Of a stretch of 64,000 bases of DNA, positions 43,888 to 53,941 are shown one piece after another. This DNA comes from Ottelia alismoides (Eukaryota; Streptophyta; Magnoliopsida; Alismatales; Hydrocharitaceae). The notes under the pieces were generated by a model that searched no databases, was not told the DNA's origin, and saw only the letters and a list, made by a program, of their open reading frames with translations. Where the stretch lies: assembly GCA_037367405.1 (NCBI GenBank), contig JAZKJV010000606.1:124001-188000 (forward strand), written 5' to 3'. The stretch's first letter is position 1. Each line of letters begins with the position of its first letter. The position numbers were made by a program, and so were the translations under genes.

Positions 43888-46800
43888 TGTAACATCCGGA
43901 TCCGAATGAACTGAAGCTCCTGTCAAGAAAAGGATGTTGCAAGCAAGTTTGGATCTCCAAAGTGGAGATTTTCAAAGGTACATATCTCTCTCCTCTTTGT
44001 TCTCATTAAAGTCAATGCTGAAGTTTCTAATTCAGATTTTTTTATGTTGCTATCCATCAGGTATTTTATCTATTGTTGTATGTTAGATAAAGCACAAATC
44101 CCTCCAAACATAGAGGATCAAAGGTACAATCTTTCTCCCTCCTCTTGCTGCCTTCCATGCATGATTTAACCTATAAAGTTTTTATTACAAAAGCCTTCTA
44201 GGTACCTGGGGTTGGGACATAAAAATCTCTTAACTGAAATTATATTATAAGAAAGTATTGGTCATATCAAACTCACAAATAAGCCAACTTTTGGTTCACC
44301 AGGACTTCATACTGGTTAATAGAGAAAAGGCTTTGATGTAATCAACTCCATACATATAAGAGAATTCTTTTATTAAAAGCCCCTCTTTAAGCCAATCAAG
44401 CTTACCATCAAGTGTATGCTCTATAGGAAATAACCACCGACAGGAAACATGAGTGACATTTAAAATAAAGGGCATGAGGTTAGAGGAGCATTCTTCTTAT
44501 CATTCATGACCTGACTTCAGTTAGAGTTTTGTAATATATCAATATAATCTCTTAGAATCAATACAGTTAACAGTACATCAATGGATTGCATTCGGGATAG
44601 ATAAGTCATTACTCGTAATAATTAGAGATAGAATGGTGAACACATGATCTCACCCCTTCACATAGGGAAACCAATTGAGGTAAATAAGCATCATGAGCAA
44701 TGTTTGATGAAGGGCTAGATTTGGATTGTTTATGAATTATGATTATGCTGCACTATTGAAAGTTCACATTCCCACCACATGTAGAAATCTTAATCACGTT
44801 TATCTATACCCTTGTAACTTTGTGTAAACTAGGTTGGGGGAGTGATACATTCTGAACAGATTTTTGGATAGAAGTTTAAAATTAGATGCATATGTCCATT
44901 GGCTACAATCGCTCGAAATCAAAATCTGCTGAGGATTGTTCAATTAGTGAAACTCTTGCTTCACAAATGAACATTGTAAGCCTTGCATTATATGACCCTG
45001 CTGCCACATTTTTTATAAAAGACTATGGATGGCCTTATTATGATCGGCTTCTATCTACCTATGAGACACTGCTCGAATAAGATGACTTAATCATCATAGG
45101 CAATCTCCTTGATGCCACTGGTTAATTTCACATATACAAACATTGATCGGATTTAATATCTTACTTATCTAGGAGCAAATATGATGATCTTCTGAGAATT
45201 CATCTTTTAAAATATTAGAACTCTTCTCTCAAAGTCAATAAATGATTTTTCAAGATCTTTACGAATAAGAAATCATCAATCAATTGATCATTATGTATAG
45301 TCTACTATTCATACAATTTATTATATATATATACGATGTTATGGCAAATGATCAGAAAACACCCCTCTTTTGATGTCTCAACTGGAACGGGTACAATTGA
45401 GACATGATTCTTGTTTAGGTACCATATAAAACAAAATGATAAAGACTAGCTAGATCCATATCCAAAGCGTAGATGGCGATCTTATGATTTTAGAAATAAT
45501 AAGATGTGACCACAAATACCGATCATCTTCATAAATTAATCTTTTAGGTATACTCTACTATTTATGCATATCATCAAAGATAGGTAGTGATAAAATACCT
45601 AGAATTGTAAAGTCGACCATTGAAGAGATTGAGAAATGATGGGGTAGATGAATAAGTGAAATCAATGCTGAATCATTATATCAATAAGATCGTTGATCAA
45701 AAAGACCTAGATCTGTACAATCAACCACATAAAGGATTAAGAAAGGATGAGGGATCAAGTCATTGATGACTGATAATTAAGAGTGCCAGTCATGCTGACC
45801 TTTACGCCTGACTGTGCGAGGGTGCGGTGACCCTCAGCTGGGCGGGAGATTAGGAAGCCCAGTTAGGGCAGCGGCCGCTTGGTGCGCGGGTCTAGGATCC
45901 CAGTCTTTTTCTCGGTTTTCTTGCGAGCGCTCGCAGTTTTTACGCCTCTCTGGGATCCACAGGTTTTCTTTTAAAGATCAGTTCCGCTGACCCTTGTTCT
46001 TTAGGGTACCTAGGTTGGAGGACCCTTGGTTTTAGTTTTTCGAGCTCGTTAGCCCGTACCGGTCGTGCCGGTTTTTCTTTTGGAGCGACTTTTCCGGAAA
46101 GTCTCTCTCACCCGTCTTAGTGGCGTAGTTTTGGAGTAGACATATCCCTCTATTGGACCGCCTTCCAATTAGAGGGCGAGACGGAAGAGCCTTTTGTAGG
46201 CTACTTCACCACTTGAGTTTTGTTTATTTTTCGCCAGCAGACTTGGCAATGCTACATCCGAATCATCCATGTATACATCTGAATCCTCTATGGCTACATC
46301 TAAATCAGTTACAGTTGAATTTGGAAAAGTTACATTTGAGATTGAATTGAGTCACAATTGAGTTTGGCTAAAGTTGAATTACAGTTGAATGGTTACATGG
46401 AAGCTTGGTTACAGTTGAGTTGTGTTCCGTTGAACTAGTTACTTTTCTGCCAATAATTCCTGGCAAAGAGAAAAGACCATATCATGAAAATCATCCTTAT
46501 CAGACTACGAGCTACTAACACAGTTGTTAGTTATAGCTAGAGGATGTGTTAGGAACTTAGCTAGAATGCATTTAATTCCACTGTATGCCTATGGAGGCCC
46601 CCCAACCCTAAGGCTTCTTTACTGCCTTAGAGTCATAGTGTGAGGTCTTATCTAGACCAAGACCATAGACTATCCACTAAGCTTGAGAAATTCAATATGA
46701 AAAGAATCAAAACATCAGACTCATCATCTACACTTACTATGGTCTATCCTCATGACTCACAAACATCAAAAGAGACCCGAATCATCTCGACCATGTCAAT

Positions 46801-47668
46801 CTTTAAATACTCAAGATATCATGATTAATTCAATCATGATAGCCATTGAATAAATCATTGGAACATGAAATTGATGGGAAAGAATGGAAATCATATACAG
46901 ATTTATACTGGAGTCATATCTTAGAATCATAATATGAGGTCACACTCAGATCAAGATCACAGATTGTCCACCAAATCTGATTGATTGGATAAAAACCAAG
47001 AACAAAGACTCAACATCCACATCTCAAGATCCATTAAACATGATTTATTATTAATTAAAAGGTGACAGTTTAAATATGGATCTTATAATCTTTGTATAAA
47101 AATGATTAATATGGGTAATTAATGTAGGATGAGTAGAATGGGGTTTTACATACCAAACAACTTGAAAGCTTGTTTCATTGCAAGTAGCTTTAAATTTTAA
47201 TTAATAAGGCCAAATTACTTGCTTTTTTTTGGAACCACTAAAATTCCTGTTATTTTTAATTAATTAAGATTTACTCAACATTTGTTGATGTTCTTTTCTC
47301 CCTATTCCATGGATTGCAGACATAATACCTGCACCGTTGTATTGGGAGAGTTGAATATCAGCTTCTGCCGTTACAATTATCAGGTACGTATGCTATAGTT
47401 TATTCAAAATATTTTATGCTTTTATTTCTCTTATGATAAAATTGGGATGCATGTACATAATGCAATTTCTGTTGTTACATGTTAACTGCTATGAAATTTA
47501 TGCAATATAAGTGTGACATGTTATAGTTCTGTGGCCTGTTAGTTAATGTGAATGTCATTAAAGAAAAAATTCCCAAATTTTCAGTATTCTAATGTGGTCC
47601 TTAGCGAACATGATATACGGGTAATATGTAAACGGGTATCCCAGATCCGAGAATGAGCGTGCCTCACA
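43888..47668 (+). repeat. Solo gypsy LTR, 3.78 kb, subfamily of gypsy G
   Basis: TGTAACATCCGG...GCCTCACA, inserted in the 3' LTR of element E. Flanks are CTCCT (43883-43887) and CTTCT (47669-47673): one mismatch and a 3-bp slippage in the pyrimidine-rich target compared with the intact 5' LTR of E. It is closely similar to the 5' LTR of gypsy G (53942-57739) over its whole length. It has the GC-rich block at about 45790-46240. Confidence 0.88.
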
Positions 47669-47818
47669 CTTCTCCCTCTACACGGTCTACGCGCTTCTTC
47701 TTCCTCTAATCCCTCGTTCTCTGATGAGCTTTCTCTTCTCAACCCTTCCCTTTCTTCTTCCACTGAAAATCCACCAACAAAATTTATTTTCATCGTCGCC
47801 GATTTCTTATTTGCATCA
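47669..47818 (+). repeat. 3' LTR of element E, second part
   Basis: Continues 43572-43887 and ends ATTTGCATCA, followed by AAAAG. Confidence 0.9.
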
Positions 47819-48973
47819 AAAAGTGTCCATATAATCCACACCATAGGTCTGAGTGAATCAACGAGCCACTAGTCTTGCTTTGTAGCGATCAAGGCTGCCA
47901 TCCTCATTATATTTGACAGTAAAGACCCATTTACAACTGACCACAGAAGCTCCTTGGGGAGAAGCAACCAAGCTCCATGTACCACGAGATCGCCAGGCGG
48001 CCATTTCCTCTTCCATAGCTAACCACCAACTGTTGTCCTTCAAGCCATCCTGATAGTTCTGTGGTATCTCCACGGTAGATAGGGCAATAGCAAATCTTTG
48101 GAAATCATCAGTGAGGCAATGGAATGAAACCTGTGAAGCAAGCGGATAAGACGCACACGTCCTCTTGGACTTCCTCAAGGCAATAGGTACATCCAAATCA
48201 TCAGCAGTGTCCACATGTACATCATTGTCCTGCACTTGTGCATTGTCAGTCCCATCATTACTAATCTCACATGGACATACCTGGGGCGTGATAGATGAAC
48301 GACGACCTCCATGAGAAGGATTCAGACGACGAGTGTAAAATTTTGGTAAAGGTGGGACTGGTGGTCGTGGAGGTGGCGGTGGTGGTGGTGGTGGTGGTGA
48401 CGGTGGTGGCACAACAAGAGTAGGTATGTGATCAGACTAACGCACAAGAGGAGGTGGCACATAAATGTCATCATCAGTAGTGGAAGGAGTCATCCTGTCA
48501 CCTGTAGACGAGAAATACATGACATTATCAAAGAAGGTGACATCAGCATTGACATAATATATGTTATTCACAGGATCATAGCATCGGTAGCCTTTTTGAG
48601 TACGAGGGTACCCCAGAAACACACACTTGACATCTCTAGGTGAGAGCTTGTCAATCCCTGGAGTGAGTTGATGGACAAAAGCAACTGAACTAAAAACATG
48701 AGGAGTTAGTGAGAACAATTCCCTGTCAGGAAAGACAACAGAAAGAGGAAATTTCTCACCCAACACAGAAGATGCCATACGATTGATCAGATAACCTGCC
48801 ATAAGAACAGCATCACCCCAAAGAGACAGAGGAGCACAACTATGAATGAGTAAAGTCCGAGCCACATCAAGAAGATGAGGATGTTTTCTCTCTGTAACAC
48901 CGTTCTGTTGAGACGTGTAGGCACAAGTTGTTTGATGAATAATGCCACGAGACAAGAAGAAATGGGAAAGCAC
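47819..48973 (-). pseudogene. Copia D RT N-terminus, linker and integrase C-terminus
   Basis: 47858-48412 ends RT-side with GASVVSCKWVFTVKYNEDGS and DRYKARLVAR, preceded by a proline-rich linker. 48437-48973 is integrase: TCAYTSQQNGVTERKHPHLL, INRMASSVLGEKFPLSVVFP, KCVFLGYPRTQKGYRCYD. Small frame breaks occur near 48425 and 47850. In an uninterrupted element this joins RT at 41756. Confidence 0.92.
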
Positions 48974-50755
48974 GGGTGCAAAATTCTAATGCATTATCTG
49001 TGCACACAATCTTCACATTAGAAGAAAAAACATTCCGAACTTCACTGATAAGATTTTTGATTACATTCCCCGCTTCAGATTTATTTTTCAATAAAAAGAC
49101 CCAAGACAATCTAGAGAAATCACCTACGACTATTAGGTAAAATCTGTGTCCCTGGTGATCAGGTACACGACTCGGACCCCAAATGTCAACATACAATAAC
49201 TCAAAAGGGGAGCGACTACTCCTAGACTTACGACTAGGGAAAGTAGACCTGTGACGCTTTCCCAACTGACAGGCTCCACACTGAAAAGAAGACTTTGGTG
49301 AAATCTGGGGTAAGATATGACGCAGTTTCTGAAGAGGAAGATGGCCAAAACGCAGATGCCAGGTAAAGGGAGAAGCAGATCCACTGGACTGAGATGAGAC
49401 ACCAGCATAAGACGTGTAAACCAAGCGATAAAGACCATCTTGCTCACAGCCACAACCAATCACCCTACCCGTTAGAATGTCCTGAAAAATAAGAGATGAT
49501 GGGTCAAAGATAGCTCGACAATGCAAATCCTTTGTAAGCTGACTAATAGAAAGTAAGTTCATCAAGAAATCTGGAGCATGCAAAACATTCAGCAGGCGAA
49601 TGGAGGGTGTCAAACTGATCTCCCCCCGTCCAATGATGGGGGAATGAGTCCCATCTGCTATTACTACCGATCTCCCTGGGAAAACCTCCCTGTAGGATGT
49701 AAACTTATCTCTGTCTCGACAGAGATGATGTGTCGCACCGGAGTCCATGATCCATTCTGAAACATCATATTTATGACATGATGTAAAGGCATAAATACTA
49801 CCTGATGTGCTTGCCGTGGCTGATGTGCTGGCAGAGGCTAAAGCTACGATGTCTGAGTGACCTCCTGGCGAGTCAGTAGTGGCAGGAGGTATGATATCCC
49901 GTAGGCTGGCGACAAGATCTCCAAACCGATGGTCTGAAGTGGATGGCGGTGTAGGCACATCATGCTCGGCTACACGGGCAGATGCAGGAAAACCATGCTT
50001 AGAATAACATGTATCTTCTGCATGACCCGGACGATGACATAATGTGCATGGCTGACGGAATCGGCCACCTCGACCACGAGGTACACGGCCACAAAAAGAG
50101 GAGGAGGCACCTCTGCCTCGGGAAGCAACCATCGCTGAAGGAGGTGGCGTAGGCACTGGAGAAGGAATCGAGTTTCGGCTGAGTGGTTCATACACTTCCT
50201 CTACTGGAGGAATAGCAGCATCTGCCAGTATCTGCGAGCGAGCCGCATCATACTCCGGGTCTAGTGCCGCTAGTAAGACCCCCACCATTGTAGCATTCCG
50301 GAACGTCTTCTGCTGCTCAGGGGTCGTCGTCAGGGGAATGATACAGTAAAGCTTCTCAAAAATCCCCCGTAGGGATGTATACAACGAATGCAACGGCCGG
50401 CCATTCTGCTTGACCATAAAGATGTCATGCTGAAGTTGGAGGATCTTGGTCTCATTCCTCATCTGCGAGTGCGTCGCGGCAAGAATATCCCACATGGCCT
50501 TAGCCGTGAGCTGATGTAGGACATCATTGGCAATCTCCATTGTCAGAGTGCCAGAAAGCCAGACTTTGGCATACAAATCATCAGCCTCCCATGAGGAGTA
50601 AATCCCCATCTTCCCGCCGGCTCATCTTCGGTAAGAATGTGCTTCTTACCATTGGACTTCATGAAGCTCATGAACTGCATCGCCCAGAGCTCGTAATTCG
50701 TCCCATCCATGTTGACTATTGGCGCTGGACCTTTGAAGGTGCCAATAGAGGGCAT
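48867..50755 (-). pseudogene. Copia D gag, protease, GAG-pre-integrase and integrase core
   Basis: The gag start at 50755 reads MPSIGTFKGPAPIVNMDGTN and shifts frame near 50600. A 580-codon frame (50609-48867) then holds gag (LSGTLTMEIANDVL), the zinc knuckle CTLCHRPGHAEDTCYSKHG, the protease motif WIMDSGATHHLC, GAG-pre-integrase (WHLRFGHLPLQKL, CGACQLGKRHRSTF) and the integrase core (DIWGPSRVPDHQG, FSRLSWVFLLKNKSEAGNVI, CTDNALEF). It then shifts frame near 48970. This is the best-preserved retrotransposon frame in the window. Confidence 0.93.
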
Positions 50756-51140
50756 ATCGACCTTGTTTTCTGACGTAGTTGCCAGAGACGAAGAACTAGG
50801 GCTTATAGACCAATGAAGAATCGTCTACATAAACATGTAGGGATATGAGCGCATATGTAGACTTATGCACTCAAACCCATGAAGAGAAGGGGATGGAGTC
50901 GGCACCGAGTGGGGGGAAGGGGCGGCGGGATGAGTGGTGACGGAAGGGGGCGGTAACGGGCGTGCTTATGGGCCGCACACGGAGGGGGGGCTGCGGGTAG
51001 GGTCCACGGTGCCCGCGGGGAGGAGGGAGGGGACGCCCGCGGGGAGGAGGGGCAATGGGGATGGACGACGGTGAGGGGGTGGGCGGTGGGGAGGGGGTGG
51101 GCGGCGGGGATGAGAGGGGTGGCTAGGGTTTAGGGTGGAG
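50756..51140 (-). other. Copia D leader, G-rich on the plus strand
   Basis: Untranslated leader between primer-binding site and gag. The plus strand at 50940-51130 is full of runs of three to seven G, so the RNA would be C-rich. No ORF of interest. Confidence 0.6.
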
Positions 51141-51152
51141 GCTCTGATACCA
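51141..51152 (-). other. Primer-binding site of copia D
   Basis: Minus-strand TGGTATCAGAGC, abutting the LTR at 51153. Confidence 0.92.
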
Positions 51153-51300
51153 TGTTGGTGGAAATGAAAGAGAGAACTTGTTTATTCCAGGGAACCCTAG
51201 GCTCTCTTATATAGAGGAAGCCTATAGGTAAATTACATAAGATGGAACAACGAAAATAAGCATGACACATGAGTACATAAATACTAGAAATATCTCTACA
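51153..51300 (-). repeat. 5' LTR of copia D
   Basis: 148 bp, TGTTGGTGG...CTCTACA as written, followed by AATAG. Confidence 0.93.
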
Positions 51301-51537
51301 AATAGGGCTTGGACTTAATATGCCTACATTGCATATATATTTGAGACTTTTTACATATGGCTATTACAAAAGTCTTCTTTCTTCTTCTTCTTCACTTTAT
51401 CTACAACTGTTAGGTTGTCTACAACCTTTGTATTTCAAAATTGGAGTGAGCTTGCCATCTGCAGAACTATCTGTACTCACAGATATTTGTTATCATCAAA
51501 ATAATGATACAATTAGTATGAAATCAGGATACTAACA

Positions 51538-53676
51538 TGAATGATAGACCCGACCTCAAACTTATTTTTTAAAAGAAAATCCAATAGAGTTTAGAATAAT
51601 CATCGACAGTTACAAGATAGAACCTGTGCCCCTAATAGTTATGGACATGACTAGGATCTCAAATATCAAAATGAACCAACTCTAATAAGGTACTGATACT
51701 ACGACTTTGATGACTAGGAAAACTAGAGCGGCGATGCTTCCCAAGCTGGCAAGTCTCGCATTGAAATGTAGACTGAGATGGAATCTGAGGGAGGTCTCTA
51801 CACAACTTCTGCTGAGGAAGATGATCGAACCGAAGGTGACACATGTACAGAGAGACTGACCCAGTGAAAATGGAAGAAGCACTGGTATAAGGAGATTGGT
51901 TTAGTCTATATAGACCTTGCTCACGGGTACATCCAATCACCTTGCCCGTGAGTATATCCTGAAACAAAAGAGGAGGGTTAATTAAGGTACGTCAATGAAA
52001 ATCCTTGGTGATCTGACTAATAATTAATAAATTCATATAAAAAATCAGATGCGTGGAACACATTTTGCAGGCGCATAGATGGTATCGAACAAATCTCCCT
52101 TTATCTGTAATTGGAGAATTTATCCCGTCAATAATGATAACAGATTTTCCAAGATGTACTGATATGTAGGAAGTGAACTAAGCTCTATCTCCGTAGAGAT
52201 GACATGCGACAGTTTCATAATCCACTCTGAAACTTATGCCCTGTGACAACAGTAAGGGCATAAGCTATACTTGAGGTAATAGCAGAGGTTGTGGTAGCGA
52301 CGCCAGAAGAGCCTAAAGGAGCACTAGTAGAGGTGGCATAAAGAGTCGTAATCTCCCTTAGGGGGGAGACAAGGTCATCGAACTTCTGATCAACAGAAGC
52401 GGCAGAACGCTCACTATGCTCGATAACACGAACTAGAGTGGCTAGAATGGTGACAATAGGTATACTTCTGACACGAGTGTCGACCTCCTTGGTCACAAAC
52501 ATCACATCCTCTGAAGTGAGCGGGACCTCCCCTGCAGCGAGTTGCAGCCATCACAAGGGTTTGAATAGTGGATGCAAGTAGCATCGTGATCCTACTCAAT
52601 CTGTTGTAAGCCTTTTGCGTTCGGGAATAGATGCACCCATAAGAAGTTGGGTACGTGTGACATCGTACTGCGAGTCAAGTGTCGCTGGAAACATGCCAAC
52701 CATCGTGTCGTTTCCTGTATGATTGTTGCCGCTCTATTGTATTTCTATCCAACTAGATCCCGTAAGACCTCTCGTATGTCCTTATGCATTAGAGTCTTTC
52801 TCTTTGGGCCCAATAACACCCCCCAACCCCTAACACTTTGAGTTGCAAAGATCAAGTAGCATTGTATGGGAAAGGGTGCAGTGAAAGATGGCCCCTAGTA
52901 TGATCTTAGAGCAAATGTTCAGGTATGATAGCCCTTGCTAACTAGATATCTGGGTCTAGAAATCTTATAGATGTCGTTCCCTTTCCAAATATTCGACTAA
53001 TACTAAAAGAATGACAGGTTAGTGATGACACGCTCAGTAGGCAAGTGAGGTCATCAAAGGGTGATGGCAATCTGATCCGATGCTGCCACTATTCATATTC
53101 TAGGCATAGAAGAAAAATGACCCCAAACCTCTATTTAAAGCTCGTGATGATGCAGAATGCGTGATGTCGTGCTGAAAGTGAGGGAATTGCTATCATATGC
53201 CTCGTATTGGGGACTAGTACCCTTCCATAGCTACCAATCCCGCTATGCTGACATGGGGTTAGACTGGAGTCTGAGACCATGCCTTAGACTATAATGGTGT
53301 ATGTGAAGTTTCTCAAACATGCTCCCTAGCCATGAGTATAAAACATAAAGAGTGCAACCATCATGCTTGGCTATGAAAATGATGTATTGAAGTTACAAGA
53401 TCTTTTTCTCATTCCTTGTTTGAGAGTAAGTGGTTGCGAGGATGCCCCACATTGCCTTAGTAGTGGGTTGTATTGCCTTAGTAGTGAGAGTAAGAGTGCA
53501 ATCCCGCTATGCTTGATGAAGGATGTCATCGGCTATCTCTTTGGTTAGAGTAGCAGACTGCCACACATGCGCCTACACGTTGTATTGCTTCTATAAAGCA
53601 TTTACCCAGTCTTATTGGTTGGCTCTGGTCGTGTCAGAATGTGCTCTTGTTATTGCATTGCATAATATGGTTATTG
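51538..53676 (-). pseudogene. Copia C integrase start, protease and gag
   Basis: The GAG-pre-integrase region (51659-51967) reads LRFDHLPQQKL and CETCQLGKHRRSSFPSHQSR. Protease and zinc-knuckle remnants follow at 52150-52600 (CRGGPAHF). A decayed gag runs to about 53676, and its last part aligns with copia B gag (ATTGGTTGGCTCTGG, near 53617). Many stops. Confidence 0.78.
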
Positions 53677-53941
53677 TAGACAATGATGAATGCCGAAGCG
53701 TATCCGAAATTAAGAAATATAAAATATGGAAGAACACTAGGATTTTACGTGAACCCTACTCCCTAAGGAGCGGGATGAAACTACAGGAGAAGTTCTCTTA
53801 GTCTCAAGGAACGAGTATTCTGTACTGGGTGTGGGGCTTCTTATATAACCCCGCTAGAATGACCGACTCCTACTCATAGTAGATGTAGGACTAAACTAGT
53901 GGATGTGGTAATTGGATCCTATATCTATGATGACGGGATAC
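53677..53941 (-). repeat. Truncated LTR relic related to the non-autonomous element's LTR
   Basis: The reverse complement of the LTR at 4793-5118 aligns in patches: GAATGCCGAAGCG, GATTTTACGTG, AAGGAGCGGGATGAAAC, GTAGATGTAGGACTAAAC. It starts TGTAGACAATG and is cut by gypsy G at 53942. Divergence is high, so it is an old copy or a different subfamily. What lies beyond it is outside the window. Confidence 0.65.

Larger units (their letters stand above)
41757..47818 (+). mobile_element. Non-autonomous LTR element E with its own ORFs
   Basis: An exact AAAAG duplication (41752-41756, 47819-47823) flanks it within the RT of copia D. The 5' LTR is 464 bp (41757-42220) and the 3' LTR starts at 43572 and ends at 47818, interrupted by a solo gypsy LTR. 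The primer-binding site is at 42223 and the interior only about 1.35 kb. The LTRs differ at about seven positions (1.5%), so it is younger than its host copia D, as nesting requires. It encodes no protease, integrase or RT. Confidence 0.92.
40312..51300 (-). mobile_element. Copia D, complete, relatively young
   Basis: 148-bp LTRs (40312-40459, 51153-51300) with an exact AATAG duplication (40307-40311, 51301-51305). The LTRs differ at four positions, all transitions (2.7%). The order on the minus strand is primer-binding site, gag, protease, integrase, RT (interrupted by element E at 41757-47818), RNase H. Apart from E, only a few frameshifts break it. Confidence 0.93.
38967..51537 (-). repeat. 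Solo LTR of a SIRE/Maximus-like copia (element F), ~1.17 kb net
   Basis: Bounded by an exact TGAAT duplication (38962-38966, 51538-51542). It runs TGTGAGTTATTC...ACTAACA as written. On the minus strand it starts TGTTAGTATCC, contains TTTGATGATAACAAA near 51500 and a GACTCAAGTCGTGGTTTTTA segment near 39130. Both are features I associate with SIRE-type LTRs. No interior or second LTR is present. Copia D (40312-51300) and a hAT MITE are inserted in it. The lineage assignment is from memory of LTR motifs. Confidence 0.7.
35854..53676 (-). mobile_element. Copia C, split by element F; 5' end missing
   Basis: It has a 3' LTR (35854-35991), RNase H, RT and the start of integrase to 38966. The rest of integrase, protease and gag follows at 51538-53676 after element F. 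The F duplication TGAAT (38962-38966 and 51538-51542) joins the two halves. Its gag ends abruptly at about 53676, where an unrelated LTR relic begins, so its own 5' LTR is outside the window or lost. The left LTR boundary is approximate. Confidence 0.8.

Noticed and set aside
45780..46350. Possible rRNA- or tRNA-like gene in the GC-rich LTR block
   Set aside because: No cloverleaf, box A/B pair or rRNA-like sequence could be recognised; the block recurs only within LTRs.
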